Origin: Aristolochia californica
Lineage: Eukaryota > Streptophyta > Magnoliopsida > Piperales > Aristolochiaceae
DNA: 64,000 nt
Direction: 5' to 3'
Assembly (NCBI GenBank): GCA_029961685.1
Contig: JARWKL010000001.1
Coordinates: 24,068,295 to 24,132,294, forward strand
This document shows, one piece after another, positions 53,522 to 64,000 of the stretch. The notes below the pieces were generated by a model. The model was not told the DNA's origin, searched no databases, and was given only the letters and a program-made list of their open reading frames with translations. A program made the position numbers and the translations under genes. The stretch's first letter is position 1. Each line of letters begins with the position of its first letter.

Positions 53522-54680
53522 CTCAGTTACAAATCCCCCGTCTCGTCCTTTTCTCGACGATTGCAGAACCTGATAAATAAAAACTAAAAAGAGTTTACAA
53601 ACCCTAAAAATTATAGACACTTTTTGGAATTTTCTCTCTCTACATTTGTGCATTGTGCATTTCCATTTTAGATGTATACTTTTCTGTTAAATCAAAACTT
53701 GAGTTTTCACATTTCCTTCATCTCGCAAACTAAAAAAAAAAAAGATAAAAGGCAAATAGATCATAACAAAATGAAAGTTTTAGAGTTTATGTATGGAAAG
53801 AATTTAAAGCAATAAAAAAATGTAAGTAAAGAAAATTTATTCACACACCACAAATGAACACAAAAGTTTTGATATCTAAGTTTGGGTTATTCCACTAGTT
53901 CAACCCTAGAAGCTCGAAATTTTTTAAGAAAGATATTTTTCTTGATATGTTTTAAAAAATGGATATGCAAGCTTGAAAAATGTTAAAGATGCAAATGACC
54001 TATAGATCCAAACCTTTTAAAGTGAATAACATTAAATTCTCAAGTGAACATGCGGTGGGATATTTACCCGAGTCAAACATGCCATTATTTTGCCCATTTA
54101 CAAAAAGCTGACCTAACGATAATATATGATTGTAAAGTGATTATCATGCATAACGGGCCATATTTTTGTAAGGAATGACTTATGGATTTGGAGTCAACAC
54201 TCAGTTAAAAATCCTCCGCCTCCCCCTTTTCCCGACGATTGATGAACCTGATATATAAAAAACTAAAAAGTGTTTACTATCCCTAAAAATTACATACACA
54301 TTTTGGAATTATCTGTCATTAAATTTGCTAATTGTGCATTTCCATTTTATATGGATATTTTTTTCTTAAATCAAAACTTGAGTTTTCACTTTCCCTTCAT
54401 CACGTTAATAAAAAAAGAGATAAAAGGCAAATCGATCACAACAAAATGAAAATTTTAGAGTTTATGTATGGAAAGAATTTAAAGTAATAAATAAATGTAA
54501 GTAAAGAAAATTTATTCACACACCTCAAATGAACACAAAAGTTTTCTTATTGAATTTTTGGAAATTCCACTAGTTCAACCCTTTCTGCTCAGAATTTTAT
54601 AACAAAGAGATTTTCCTACACATGTTTTAAAAAATGCATATGCATGCTTTAAACATGTTCAAGATGCAAATGACCTATGG
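53522..54680 (+). repeat. Two-unit variant block shared with 51049-52200, copy 2
   Basis: Partner of the preceding entry, in the same order and orientation. It ends just where the six-unit-spaced block (54700 onward) begins, so the 51-61 kb part of the array has been shaped by at least two overlapping segmental duplications. Confidence 0.7.
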
Positions 54681-54699
54681 ATACAAACCTTTTAAAGAG

Positions 54700-56950
54700 A
54701 ATAAAATTAAATTCTCAAGTGAACGTGCAATGGGATATTTAACCTAGTCAAACAAGCCATTATTTTGCCCATTTTCAAAGAGTTGAACTAAGGATCGTAG
54801 ATGATTGTGAAGTGATTTATCTTGCATAACGGACTATATTTTTGTAAGGAATGACTTATCAATTGGGAGTCAACACTAAGTTAAAAATCCCCCGCCTCTT
54901 CCTTTTCCCGACGATTACAGAACCTGATATATAAAAAGCTAAAAAGAGTTTACAATCCCTAAAAATTTCAGACATATTTTGGAATTATCACTCCGTAAAT
55001 TTGTGCATTTAGCATTGTGCATTACCATTTTAGATGTATTCTCTTTTTATTCAATCCAAACTTGAGTTTTCACTTTCCCATCATCTCGTAAACAAAAAAA
55101 AAGAGATAAAAGGCAAATAGATCACAACAAAATGAAAATTTAAGAGTTTATGTATGGAAAGAATTTAAAGCAATAAACAAATGTAAGAAAGAAAGTTTAT
55201 TCACACACCACAAATGAACACAAAAGTTTTGTTATCCAAGTTTGGGAAATTCCACTAGTTCAACCCTAATAGCTCGGAATTTTATATGAAAGAGATTTTT
55301 CTTCACATATTTTAAAAAATGGATATGCATACCTGAAATATGTTAAAGATGCAAAAGCCCCAAGGAACCAAACCTTTTAAACAGAATAAAATTAAATTCT
55401 CAAGTGAATGTGTGGTGGGATATTTACCTGAGTCGAACAAGCCATTATTTTGTCCATGTAGAAAAAGCTAACCTAAGGATCATAGATGATTGTAAAGTGA
55501 ATTATCATGCGTAATGGGCTATATTTTTGTAAGGAATGACTTATGGATTGGGAGTCAACACTCAATTAAAAATCCTGCGCCTCCCCCTTTTCCCGACTGT
55601 TGCAGAACTTGATATATAAAAACTAAAAAGAATTTACAACCCCTAAAAATTACAGACACTTTTTGGAATTATCTCTCTCTACATTTGTGCATTGTGCATT
55701 TCCTTTCTAAATGGATACTTTTTTTTTAAATCAAAACTTGAGTTTTGACTTTCTCTTCATGTCGTAAAACAAAAAAAAGAGATAAAAGGCAAATAAATCA
55801 CAACAAAAAGAAAATTTTAGAGTTTATCTATGGAAAGAATTTAGAGCAATAAACAAACGTAAGTAAAGAAAATTTATTCACACACCACAAATGAACACAA
55901 ATGTTTTGCTATCCATGTTTTGGAAATTCCACTAGTTCAACCCTAATAGTTCAAAATTTTATAACAAAGAGATTTTTCTACACATGTTTTAAAAAATGGA
56001 TATGCATGCTTGAAACATGTTAAAGATGCAAATGACCTATGGATCCAAACCTTTTAAAGAGAATAACATTACATTCTCAAGTGAATGTGCGGTGGGATAT
56101 TTACTCGAATCAAACAAGACATTATTTTGCCCATTTACAAAAAGCTCACCTAACGATCATAGATGATTGTAAAGTGATTTATCATGCAAAACAGGCTATA
56201 TTTTTGTAAGGAATGACTGATGGATTGGGAGCCAACACTCAGTTAAAAATCCACCGCCTCCCATTTTCCCGACGATTGCAGAACCATGTATATAAAAACT
56301 AAAAAGAGTTTACAAACTATAAAAATTACAGAAACATTTTGGAATTATCTCTCTCTAAATTTGTGCATTGTGCATTTCCATTTTAGATGTATACTTTTTT
56401 CTTATATCAAAACTTGAGTTTTCACATTTCCGTCATCTCTTAAACCAAAAAAAGAAAGAAAAGCCAAATTGATCACAAAAAATGAAAATTTTAGAGTTTC
56501 AGTATGGAAAGAATTTTAAGCAATAAAAAAATGTAAGTAAAGAAAATTTATTCACACACCACAAATGAACACAAAAGTTTTGTTATCCAAGTTTGGGTAA
56601 TTCCACTAGTTCAACCGTAATAGCTTGGAATTTATAAGAACGAGATTTTTCTACACATGTTTTAAAAAATGGTATGCATGCTTCAAACATGTTGAAGATT
56701 CAAATGACCTAGGGATCCAAACCTTCTAAAGAGAATAACATTAAATTCTCCAGTGAACATGCGGTGGGATATTTACCCGAGTCAAACACGCCATTATTTT
56801 GCCCATGTAGAAAAAGCTCACCTAAGGATCATAGATGATTGTAAAGTGATTTATCATGCATAACGGACTATATTTTTGTAAGGAATTACTTATGGATTGG
56901 GAGTCAACATTCAGTTAAAAATGACACGCTCCTCCTTTTCCCGACGATTG
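54700..56950 (+). repeat. Higher-order repeat block, copy 1 (six-unit spacing)
   Basis: This stretch of a little over three units shares many private variants with 58735-60985. Examples are AAGGATCGTAGATGATTGTGAAG, TTATCAATTGGGAG, CCTCTTCCTTTT, TATAAAAAGCTAAAAAG, TTATCACTCC, the extra GTGCATT-like copy, GAATTTAGAGCAATAAACAAAC, TTATAACAAAGAG, TTACAAACTATAAAAATTA, CTTATATCAAAAC, ATGGTATGCATGCTTCAAAC, and GAATTACTTA before box 56910. Box-to-box offsets to the second copy are 4034, 4032, 4036 and 4038 bp. The left edge lies near 54.70 kb, because shared variants stop upstream. Confidence 0.85.
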
Positions 56951-57113
56951 CAGAACCTAATATATAGAAACTAAAAAGTGTTTACAATCCCTAAAAATTA
57001 AAGACACTTTTTGGAGTTATCTCTCTCTAGATTTTTGCATTTTGCATTTCCATTTTAGATGTTTACTTTTTTCTTAAATGAAAACTTGAGTTTTTACTTT
57101 CCCTTCATCTCGC

Positions 57114-57134
57114 AAACAAACAAAAGAACAAAAT
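57114..57134 (+). other. Deletion junction, about 24 bp lost
   Basis: GCAAACAAACAAAAGAACAAAATG stands where others have GCAAAC, an A-run, GAGATAAAAGGCAAATAGATCACAACAAAATG. Confidence 0.75.
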
Positions 57135-58734
57135 GAAAATTTTAGAGTTTTAGCATGGAAAAAATTTAAAGCAATAAACAAATGTAAGTATAGAAAATTT
57201 ATTCACATACCACAAATGAACACAAAAGTTTTGTTTTCCAATTTTGGGTAATACCACTAGTTCAACCCTAATAGCTCAAAATTTTATAAGAAAGAGATTT
57301 TCTACATATTTTTTTAAAAATGGATATGCATGCGTGAAACATGTTAAAGATGCAAATGACCTATGGATCCAAACCTTTTAACGAGAATAACATTAAATTC
57401 TCAAGTGAATGTGCGGTGGGATATTTACCCGAGTCAAACAAACCATTATTTTGCCCATTTACAAAAATCTGACCTAACGATCATAAATGACTGTAAAGTG
57501 ATTTATCATGCGTAACGGGCTATATTTTTGTAAGGAATGACTTATGGATTGGGAGTCAACACACAGTTAAAAATCCCCCGCTTCCTCCTTTTCCCAATGA
57601 TTGCTGAACCTGATATATAAAAACTAAAAAGAGTTTACAAGCCCTAAAGTTACATACACTTTTTGGAATTATATCTTTCTACAATTTTGTATTGTGCATT
57701 TCCTTTTTAGATGTCTACTTTTTTGTTAAATCAAAACTTGTGTTTTGACTTTTCCTTCATCTCGTGAACAAAAACAAAAGAGATAAAAGGCAAATAGATC
57801 ACAACAAAATGAAAATTTTAGAGTTTATGTATGGAAAGAATTAAAAGCAAAAAACAAATGTAAGTAAAGAAAATTTATTCACATACCACAAATGAACACA
57901 AAAGATTTGTTATCCAAGTTTGGGTAATTCCACTAGTTCAACCATAATAGCTCGGAATTTAATAAGAAAGAGATTTTTGTACACATGTTTTAAAAAATTA
58001 ATATGCATGCTCGAAACATGTTCCAGATTCAAATGACCTATGGATCCAATCCTTTTAAAGAGAATAACATTAAATTCTCAAGTGAACGTGTGGTAGGATA
58101 TTTACCCGAGTCAACCAAGCCATTATTTTTCCCATGTAGAAAAGCTCACCTAAGGATCATAGATGATTGTAAAGTGATTTATCATGCGTAACGGGCTATA
58201 TTTGTTTAAGGAATGAATTATGGATTGGAAGTCAACACTCAGTTAAAAATCCCCGCCTCCCCCTTTTCCCAACAATTGCAGGACCTGATATATAAAAACT
58301 AAAAAGAGTTCAAAATCCCTAAAAATTACACACTTGTCTGAATCATCTCTCTCTACATTTGTGCATTGTGCATTTACTTTTTAGATGCACAATTTTTTCT
58401 TAAATCAAAACTTGAGTTTTTATTGTCCCTTCATCTCGCAAGAAAAAAAAAGAGATCAAAGGCCAATAGATCACAACAAAATGAAAATTTTAGTGTTTAT
58501 GTATGGAAAAAATTTAAAGCAATAAACAAATGTTAGTAAAGAAAATTTATTCACATGCCACAAATGAACACAAAAGTTTTGTTATCCAAGTTTGGGTGAT
58601 TCCACTAGTTCAACCCTAACAGCTCAGAATTTTTGAGAAAGCGACTTTTCTACATCTGTTTTAAAAAATGGATATGCATGCTTCAAACATATTAAAGATG
58701 CAAATGACCTATGGATCCAAACCTTTTAAAGAGG

Positions 58735-60985
58735 ATAAAATTAAATTCTCAAGTGAACGTGCGGTGGGATATTTACCCGAGTCAAACAAGCCATTATTTT
58801 GCCCATTTTCTAAGAGTTGACCTAAGGATCGTAGATGATTGTGAAGTGATTTATCTTGCATAACGGGCTATATTTTTGTAAGGAATGACTTATCAATTGG
58901 GAGTCAACACTAAGTTAAAAATCCCCCACCTCTTCCTTTTCCCGACGACTATAGAACCTGATATATAAAAAGCTAAAAAGGGTTACAATCCCTAAAAATT
59001 ATAGACATATTTTGGAATTATCACTCCATACTTTTGTGCATTGTGCATTGTGCATTACCATTTTAGATGTATTATTTTTTTATTCAATCCATTCTTGAGT
59101 TTTCACTTTCCCATCATCTTGTAAACAAAAAAAAGAGATAAAAGGCAAATAGATCACAACAAAATAAAAATTTTAGAGTTTATGTATGGAAAGAATTTAA
59201 AGCAATAAACAAATGTAAGAAAAAAAATTAATTCACACACCACGAATGAACACAAAAGTTTTGTTATCCTAGTTTGGGAAATTCCACTAGTTCAATCCTA
59301 ATAGCTCGGAATTTTATATGAAAGAGATTTTTCTTCACATGTTTTAAAAAATGGATATGCATACCTGAAACATGTTAAAGATGCAAATGACCTAACGAAC
59401 CAAACCTTTTAAACATAATAACATTAAATTCTCAAGGGAATGTGTGGTGGGATATTTACCTGAGTCAAACAAGCATTTATTTTTTCCAGCTAGAAAATCC
59501 TGACCTAAGGATCATAGATGATTGTAAAGTGATTTATCATGCGTAACGGGCTATAATATTGTAAGGAATGACTTATGGATTGGGAGTCAACACTCAAAAT
59601 AAAAATCCAGCGCCTTCCCCTTTTCCCGACTTTTGCAGATCCTGATATATAAAAACTAAAAAGAGTTTACAATCCCTAAAATTATAGACACTTTTTGGAA
59701 TTATCTCTCTCTACATTTTTGCATTGTGCATTTCCTTTTTAAATGAATAATTTTTTTCTGAAATCAAAACTTGAGTTTTGACTTTCCCTTCATCTCGTAA
59801 AACAAAAAAATGGAGATAAAAAGCAAATAGATCACAACAAAATGAAAATTTTAGAGTTTATGTATGGAAAGAATTTAGAGCAATAAACAAACTTAAGCAA
59901 AGAAAATTTATTCACACACCACATATGAAGAAGACAAATGTTATGTTATCCATGTTCTGGAAATTCGACTAGTTCAACTCTAATAGTTCGGAATTTATAA
60001 CAAAGAGATTTTTCTACACATGTTTTAAAAAATGGTTAAGCATTCTTGAAACATGTTAAAGATGCAAATGACCTATGAATTCAAACCTTTTAAAGAGAAT
60101 AACATTAAATTCTCAAGTGAACGTGCGGTGGGATATTTACACGAGTTAAACAAGATACTATTTTGCGCATTTACAAAAAACTCACCTAACGATCATAGAT
60201 AATTGTAAAGTTATTTGTCATGCGTAGCATGCTATATTTTTTTAAGGAATGACTGATGGATTGGGAGTCAACACTCAGTTAAAGATCCCCCGCCTCCCAT
60301 TTTCCCGACGATTGCAGAACCTTGTATGTAAAAACTAAAAAGAGCTTATAAACTATAAAAATTACGGACACTTTTTGGAATTATCTCTCTCTACATTTGT
60401 GCATTGTGCATTTACATTTTAGATGTATACTTTTTTCTTATATCAAAACTTGAGTTTTCACATTTCCTTCATCTCATAAACCCGAAAAAGAAAGAAAAGG
60501 CAAATTGATCACAACAAAAAGAAAATTTTAGAGTTTCGATATGGAAAGAATTTAAAGTAATAAAAAAATGTAAGTAAAGAAAATTTAATCACACAACACA
60601 AATGAACACAAAAGTTTTGCTATCCAAGTTTGGGTAATTCCACTAGTTCAACCATAATAGCTTGAAATTTTATTCGAACGAGATTTTTCTACACATGTTT
60701 TAAAAAATGGTATGCATGCTTCAAACATGTTGAAGATTCAAATGACCTATGGATCCAAACCTTTTAAAAAGAATAACATTAAATTCTCCAGTGAACATGC
60801 AGTGGAATCTTTACCCGAGTCAAACAAGCCATTATTCTGCCCATCTAGAAAAAGTAGACCTAAGGATCATAGATGATTGTAAAGTGATTTATCATGCGTA
60901 ACGGACTATATTTTTGGAAGGAATTACTTATAAATTGGCAGTCAACACTCAGTTGAAAATCCCCGCCTCCCCCTTTTCCTGTCGA
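58735..60985 (+). repeat. Higher-order repeat block, copy 2 (six-unit spacing)
   Basis: Partner of the block at 54700-56950, in the same orientation and the same unit phase. The two copies have since diverged: the doubled GTGCATT is now three exact copies (59036-59056) where copy 1 reads GTGCATTTAGCATTGTGCATT, and CTTAAACCAAAAAAAG in copy 1 reads ATAAACCCGAAAAAG here. The duplication is therefore not recent. The right edge is unclear: both copies still share GAATTACTTA and AAAAGTGTTTAC, then part ways inside units 56910 and 60948. Confidence 0.85.
59036..59056 (+). repeat. Three exact tandem GTGCATT copies
   Basis: The usual unit has two copies of GTGCATT at this place. Here there are three in a row followed by ACC. 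The paired block copy at about 55003 has GTGCATTTAGCATTGTGCATT, so the third copy was degenerate or gained differently there. Confidence 0.85.
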
Positions 60986-62211
60986 TTGCAGACCTGATAT
61001 ATAAAAACTAAAAAGTGTTTACAATCCCTAAAAATTATAGACACTTTTTGGAATTATCTCTCTCTACATTTGTGCATTGTGCATTTCTATTTTAGATGTT
61101 TACTTTTTTCTTAAATAAAAACTTGAGTTTTCACTTTCCCTTCATCTTCTAAAGAAAAAAATGAGATAAAAGGCAAATAGATCATAACAAAATGAAAATT
61201 TTAGAGTTTATGTATGGAAAGAATTTAACGCAATAAACAAATGTAAGTGAAGAATTTTTTTTTCACACACCACATATCAACACAAAAATTTCATTATCCA
61301 AGTTTGGGAAATTCCACTAGTCCCTATTAGCTTGGAATTTTATAAGAAAAAGATTTTTCTACAAATGTTTTAAAAAATGGATATGAATGCTTGAAACATG
61401 TTAAGGATGCAATTGAGCTATGGTTCCAAACCTTCAACAAGAATAACACTAAATTCTCAAGTGAACATGCAGTGGGATATTTACCCGCGTCAAACAAGCC
61501 ATCATTTTGCCCATTTACAAAAGCTGATCTAACGATCATAGATGATTTTAAAGTGATTCATCATGCGCAACTGGCTATATTTTTTTGAGAAATGACTTAT
61601 GGATAGGGATTCAACACTCAGTTAAAAATCCCCCGCCTCCCCCTTTTCCCGATGATTGCAGAACCACTTATAAAAAGAGTTTACAATCCCTAAAAATTAT
61701 GGGGACTTTTTGGAATTATCTCTCTCTACATTTGTGCATTGTGCATTTCTGTTTTAGATGTATACTTTTTTCTTAAATCAAAACTTGAGTTTTCACTTAC
61801 CCTTCATCTCGTAAACCAAAAAAAAGAGATAAAAGGAAAATAGAAAACAACAAAATGAAAATGTTAAAGCTTATGTATGGAAAGAATTTAAAGCAATAAA
61901 CAAATGTAAGAAAGAAAATATATTCACACACAACAAATGAACAAAAAAGTTTTGTTATCCAAGTTTGGGAAATTCCACTAGTTCAACCCTAATAGCTAGG
62001 AATTTTATATGAAAGAGATTTTTATTCACATGTTTTAAAAATTGGATATGCATGCCAGAAAAATGTTAAAGATGCAAATGACCAAAGTATCCAAACCTTT
62101 TAAAGAGAATAACATTAAATTCTCAAGTGAACGTGCGGTGGGATATTTACTCGAGTCAAAAAAGCCATTATTTTACCCTTTTAAAAAAAGTTGACCTAAC
62201 GATCATAGATG

Positions 62212-62226
62212 ATTGTAAATTTTGTT
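62212..62226 (+). other. Deletion junction, about 30 bp lost
   Basis: GATGATTGTAAATTTTGTTAATGAG replaces the usual GATTGTAAAGTGATTTATCATGCGTAACGGGCTATATTTTTGTAAGGAATGAC, leaving a 636 bp unit. Confidence 0.75.
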
Positions 62227-64000
62227 AATGAGTTATGGATTTGGAGTCAACATTTAGTTAAAAATCCTCTGCCTCCCCCTTTTCCAGACGATTGTAGAAC
62301 CTGATATATAAAAACTAAAAAGCTTTTACAATCCCTAAAAATTACAAACACTTTTTTGAAATATCTCTCTCTACATTTTTTCATTGTGCATTCCCATTTT
62401 AGATGTATACTTTTTTCTTAAAACAAAACTTGAGTTTTCACTTTCCCTTCATCTCATCAACAAAAAAAAGACATAAAGGGCAAAAAGATTTAAACAAAAT
62501 GAAAATTTTATAGTTTATGCATGGAAAGAATTTAAAGTAATGAACAAATGTAAGAAAAGAAAATTTATTCACACACCACTAATGAACACAAAAGTTTTGT
62601 TATCCAAGTTTCAATAATTCCACTAGTTCAACCCTAATAGCTCGGAATTTTATAAGAAAGAGATTTTTCTACACATGTTTTAAAAAATAGATATGCATGC
62701 TTGAAACATGTTAAAGATGAAATGACCTATGGATCCAAAACTTTTAAAGAGAATAAAATTAAATTATCAAGTGACCGTGCGGTGGGATATTTACCCGAGT
62801 CAAACAAGCCATAATTTTTCCCATTTATAAAAAGCTGACCTAACGATCATAGATAATTTTAAAGTGATTTATCATACATTATAGACTATAATTTTTTAGG
62901 AAATGACTTATGGATTGGGAGTCAACACTCGGTTAAAAATCCCCCGCTTCCTCCATTTCCCGACGATTGCAGAACCTGATATATAAAAACTAAAAAGAGA
63001 TTACTATCCCTAAAAATTACAGACTCTTTTTGGAATTATCTCTCATTTCTTTTGTACATTGTGGTTTTCTTTTTTCGATGTATACTTTTTTCTTAAATCA
63101 AAACTTGAGTTTTCACTTTCCCTTCATCTCATAAACGAAAAAAAGAGATAAATGGCAAATAGATCACAAAAAACTGAAAATTTTATAGTTTATGTATGGA
63201 AAGAATTTAAAACAATATAAAAATATATGAAAAGAAAATTTATTCGCACACCACAAATGAACACAAAAGTTTTGTTATCAAAGTTTGGGTAATTCCACTA
63301 GTTCAACCCTAGTAGCTCAGAATTTATAAGAAAGAGATTTTTCTACACATGTTTTAAAAAATGGATATGCAAGCTTGAAACATGTAAAAAATTCTAAAGA
63401 CCAATTGAACCAAACCTTTTAAAGAGGATAACATTAAATTCTCAAGTTCATGTACGGTGGGATATTTACCCGAGTCAAGCAGGCCATTATTTTTCTCATT
63501 TACAAAAAACTGACCTAACAATCATAGATGATTGTAAAGTGATTTATCATGCGTAACGGGCTATATTTGTGTAAGGAATGACTTATGGATTGGGAGTCAA
63601 CACTCAGTTAAAAATACCCTGCCTCCGCCTTTTCCCGACGATTGCAGAACCTGATATATAAAAACTAAAAATAGTTTACAATCCCTAAAAATTACAGACA
63701 CTTTATGTAATTATCTCTCTCTACATTTGTGCATTTTGTATTGCCATGTTAGATGTATACTTTATTCTTAAATCAAAACTGGATTTTGCACTTTCCCTTC
63801 ATCTTGTAAACAAAAAAAAAAACATATAAAAGGCAAATAGATCACAACAAAAAGAAAATTTTAGAGTGTATGTATGGAAAAAATTTAAACCAATAAACAA
63901 ATTTAAGTAAAGAAATATTATTCACACACCACAAATGAACACAAAAGTTTTTGTTATTCAAGTTTGTGAAATTCCACTAGTTCAACCCTAAAAGCTCGGA

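Larger units (their letters stand above)
51724..58909 (+). repeat. Subarray 8: units starting 51724 to 58238
   Basis: Phase-box starts read at 51724, then 52850, 53522, 54200, 54876, 55561, 56238, 56910, 57562 and 58238. Between 51724 and 52850 one box is missing, and two units have been shortened by about 226 bp at a complex junction (52221-52325). Unit 56910 is 652 bp because the A-run to GATCAC segment is partly deleted at about 57126. Nothing other than satellite sequence is seen. Confidence 0.93.
1..64000 (+). repeat. Satellite DNA array, about 673 bp unit, about 96 head-to-tail copies
   Basis: The whole window is a tandem array. Consecutive copies of the box CTCAGTTAAAAATCCCC (with point variants) lie 665-682 bp apart almost everywhere, and everything between the boxes also repeats in the same order. 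In order, one unit holds a pyrimidine tract (CCCGCCTCCCCCTTTTCCCG), GATATATAAAAAC, a TCTCTCTC run, a doubled GTGCATT, CTTTCCCTTCATCTCGTAAAC followed by an A-run, AACAAAATGAAAATTTTAGAG, TTATTCACACACCAC, GTTCAACCCTAATAGCTC, GGATATGCATGCTTGAAACATG, GACCTATGGATCCAAACC, GCGGTGGGATATTTACCCGAG, GATCATAGATGATTG, and GACTTATGGATTGGGAGTCAACA leading into the next unit. All units point the same way. By eye, units differ from the consensus at very roughly one base in ten to twenty. The array runs off both window ends, so its true size is unknown. I do not recognise the family name. Confidence 0.98.
34110..64000 (+). repeat. Satellite subfamily B (right half of array)
   Basis: Units are slightly longer (mostly 675-677 bp). 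Almost all carry AATTCTCAAGTGAAC instead of AATTCCCAAGTGAAC, and CAATAAACAAATG or CAATAAAAAAATG (one base longer than in A). The A-run before GAGAT is usually longer, GGGTAATTCC is common, CTCGCAAAC alternates with CTCGTAAAC, and ACATATGTTTT is frequent in the 34-48 kb part. Phase, order and orientation of the unit are otherwise identical to subfamily A, so the two are sister subfamilies of one satellite. Confidence 0.8.
58910..64000 (+). repeat. Subarray 9: units starting 58910 to 63603 (last partial)
   Basis: Phase-box starts read at 58910, 59593, 60274, 60948, 61617, 62253, 62928 and 63603, the last unit being cut by the window end. Unit 61617 is 636 bp after loss of about 30 bp near 62218. 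Unit 60948 has lost the GTTCAACCC box near 61321. Nothing other than satellite sequence is seen. Confidence 0.93.

Noticed and set aside
1964..61776. About two dozen short open frames (60-95 codons) on both strands
   Set aside because: They recur at the same place of the satellite unit, share the same peptide fragments, begin at random ATGs, end within one unit and have no recognisable domain. They are stop-poor stretches of the repeat, not genes.
1..64000. CRISPR array
   Set aside because: The repeat is 673 bp without spacer/direct-repeat alternation and without cas genes; it is a satellite.
1..64000. Tandem LTR retrotransposon remnants
   Set aside because: No TG...CA ends with target duplications, tRNA primer site, polypurine tract in the right place or gag/pol motif could be seen. 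A distant transposon origin of the unit remains possible but is unsupported.
1..64000. tRNA, rRNA or other RNA genes
   Set aside because: No cloverleaf-type GGTTCAANNCC box context or rRNA-like conserved segments were found. GTTCAACCCTAAT in each unit loosely resembles a tRNA B box (GGTTCGANTCC) but lacks the conserved pattern and an A box.
1..64000. CENP-B box
   Set aside because: No YTTCGTTGGAARCGGGA-like 17-mer was seen in the unit on either strand.

Overview
This 64 kb window is one uninterrupted head-to-tail tandem array of an AT-rich satellite DNA. The repeat unit is about 673 bp. I phased it on the box CTCAGTTAAAAATCCCC and followed it from base 1 to base 64000. I count about 96 unit starts, all on the same strand, with no inverted unit, no inserted transposon, no RNA gene and no credible protein-coding gene. 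Every open frame found is short (under 100 codons) and is a stop-free stretch of the repeat. The DNA is clearly eukaryotic heterochromatin-type sequence, as in centromeric, pericentromeric, subtelomeric or knob satellites. A plant host is plausible from the long AT-rich unit and one plant-telomere-like CCCTAAA patch, but neither proves it. I do not recognise the satellite family by name.

Layout. Bases 1 to about 34.1 kb hold subfamily A: unit mostly 670-674 bp, with 'AATTCCCAAGTGAAC' and 'CAATAACAAATG'. Bases about 34.1 to 64 kb hold subfamily B: unit mostly 675-677 bp, with 'AATTCTCAAGTGAAC', 'CAATAAACAAATG' or 'CAATAAAAAAATG', often 'GGGTAATTCC', and usually one more A in the A-run before GAGAT. 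The change coincides with two successive deletion junctions (about 34,108 and 34,421) that leave a scrambled 0.87 kb segment. Within each half, copies sharing private variants recur at whole-unit spacings. The clearest case is a block of a little over three units at 54.7-56.95 kb repeated at 58.7-60.98 kb, six units (about 4.03 kb) away. Others are an alternating two-unit pattern at 44.3-47.7 kb, a 10-unit-spaced pair at 5.3 and 12.0 kb, and a pair at 51.05 and 53.5 kb. These are signs of past unequal exchange and segmental amplification.

Local accidents interrupt the regularity: three long C-runs (12, 25 and 21 C), an A21 run, a perfect 15-bp-arm hairpin at 790-822, about fifteen internal deletions of 16 to 240 bp, a 125 bp deletion filled with CCCTAAA-like sequence at 39.4 kb, and a multi-part template-switch junction at 52.2-52.3 kb. 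No genes work together here. Any function would be structural (chromatin, centromere or heterochromatin) or through repeat transcripts. All unit counts, lengths and variant comparisons were made by reading, not by alignment software.
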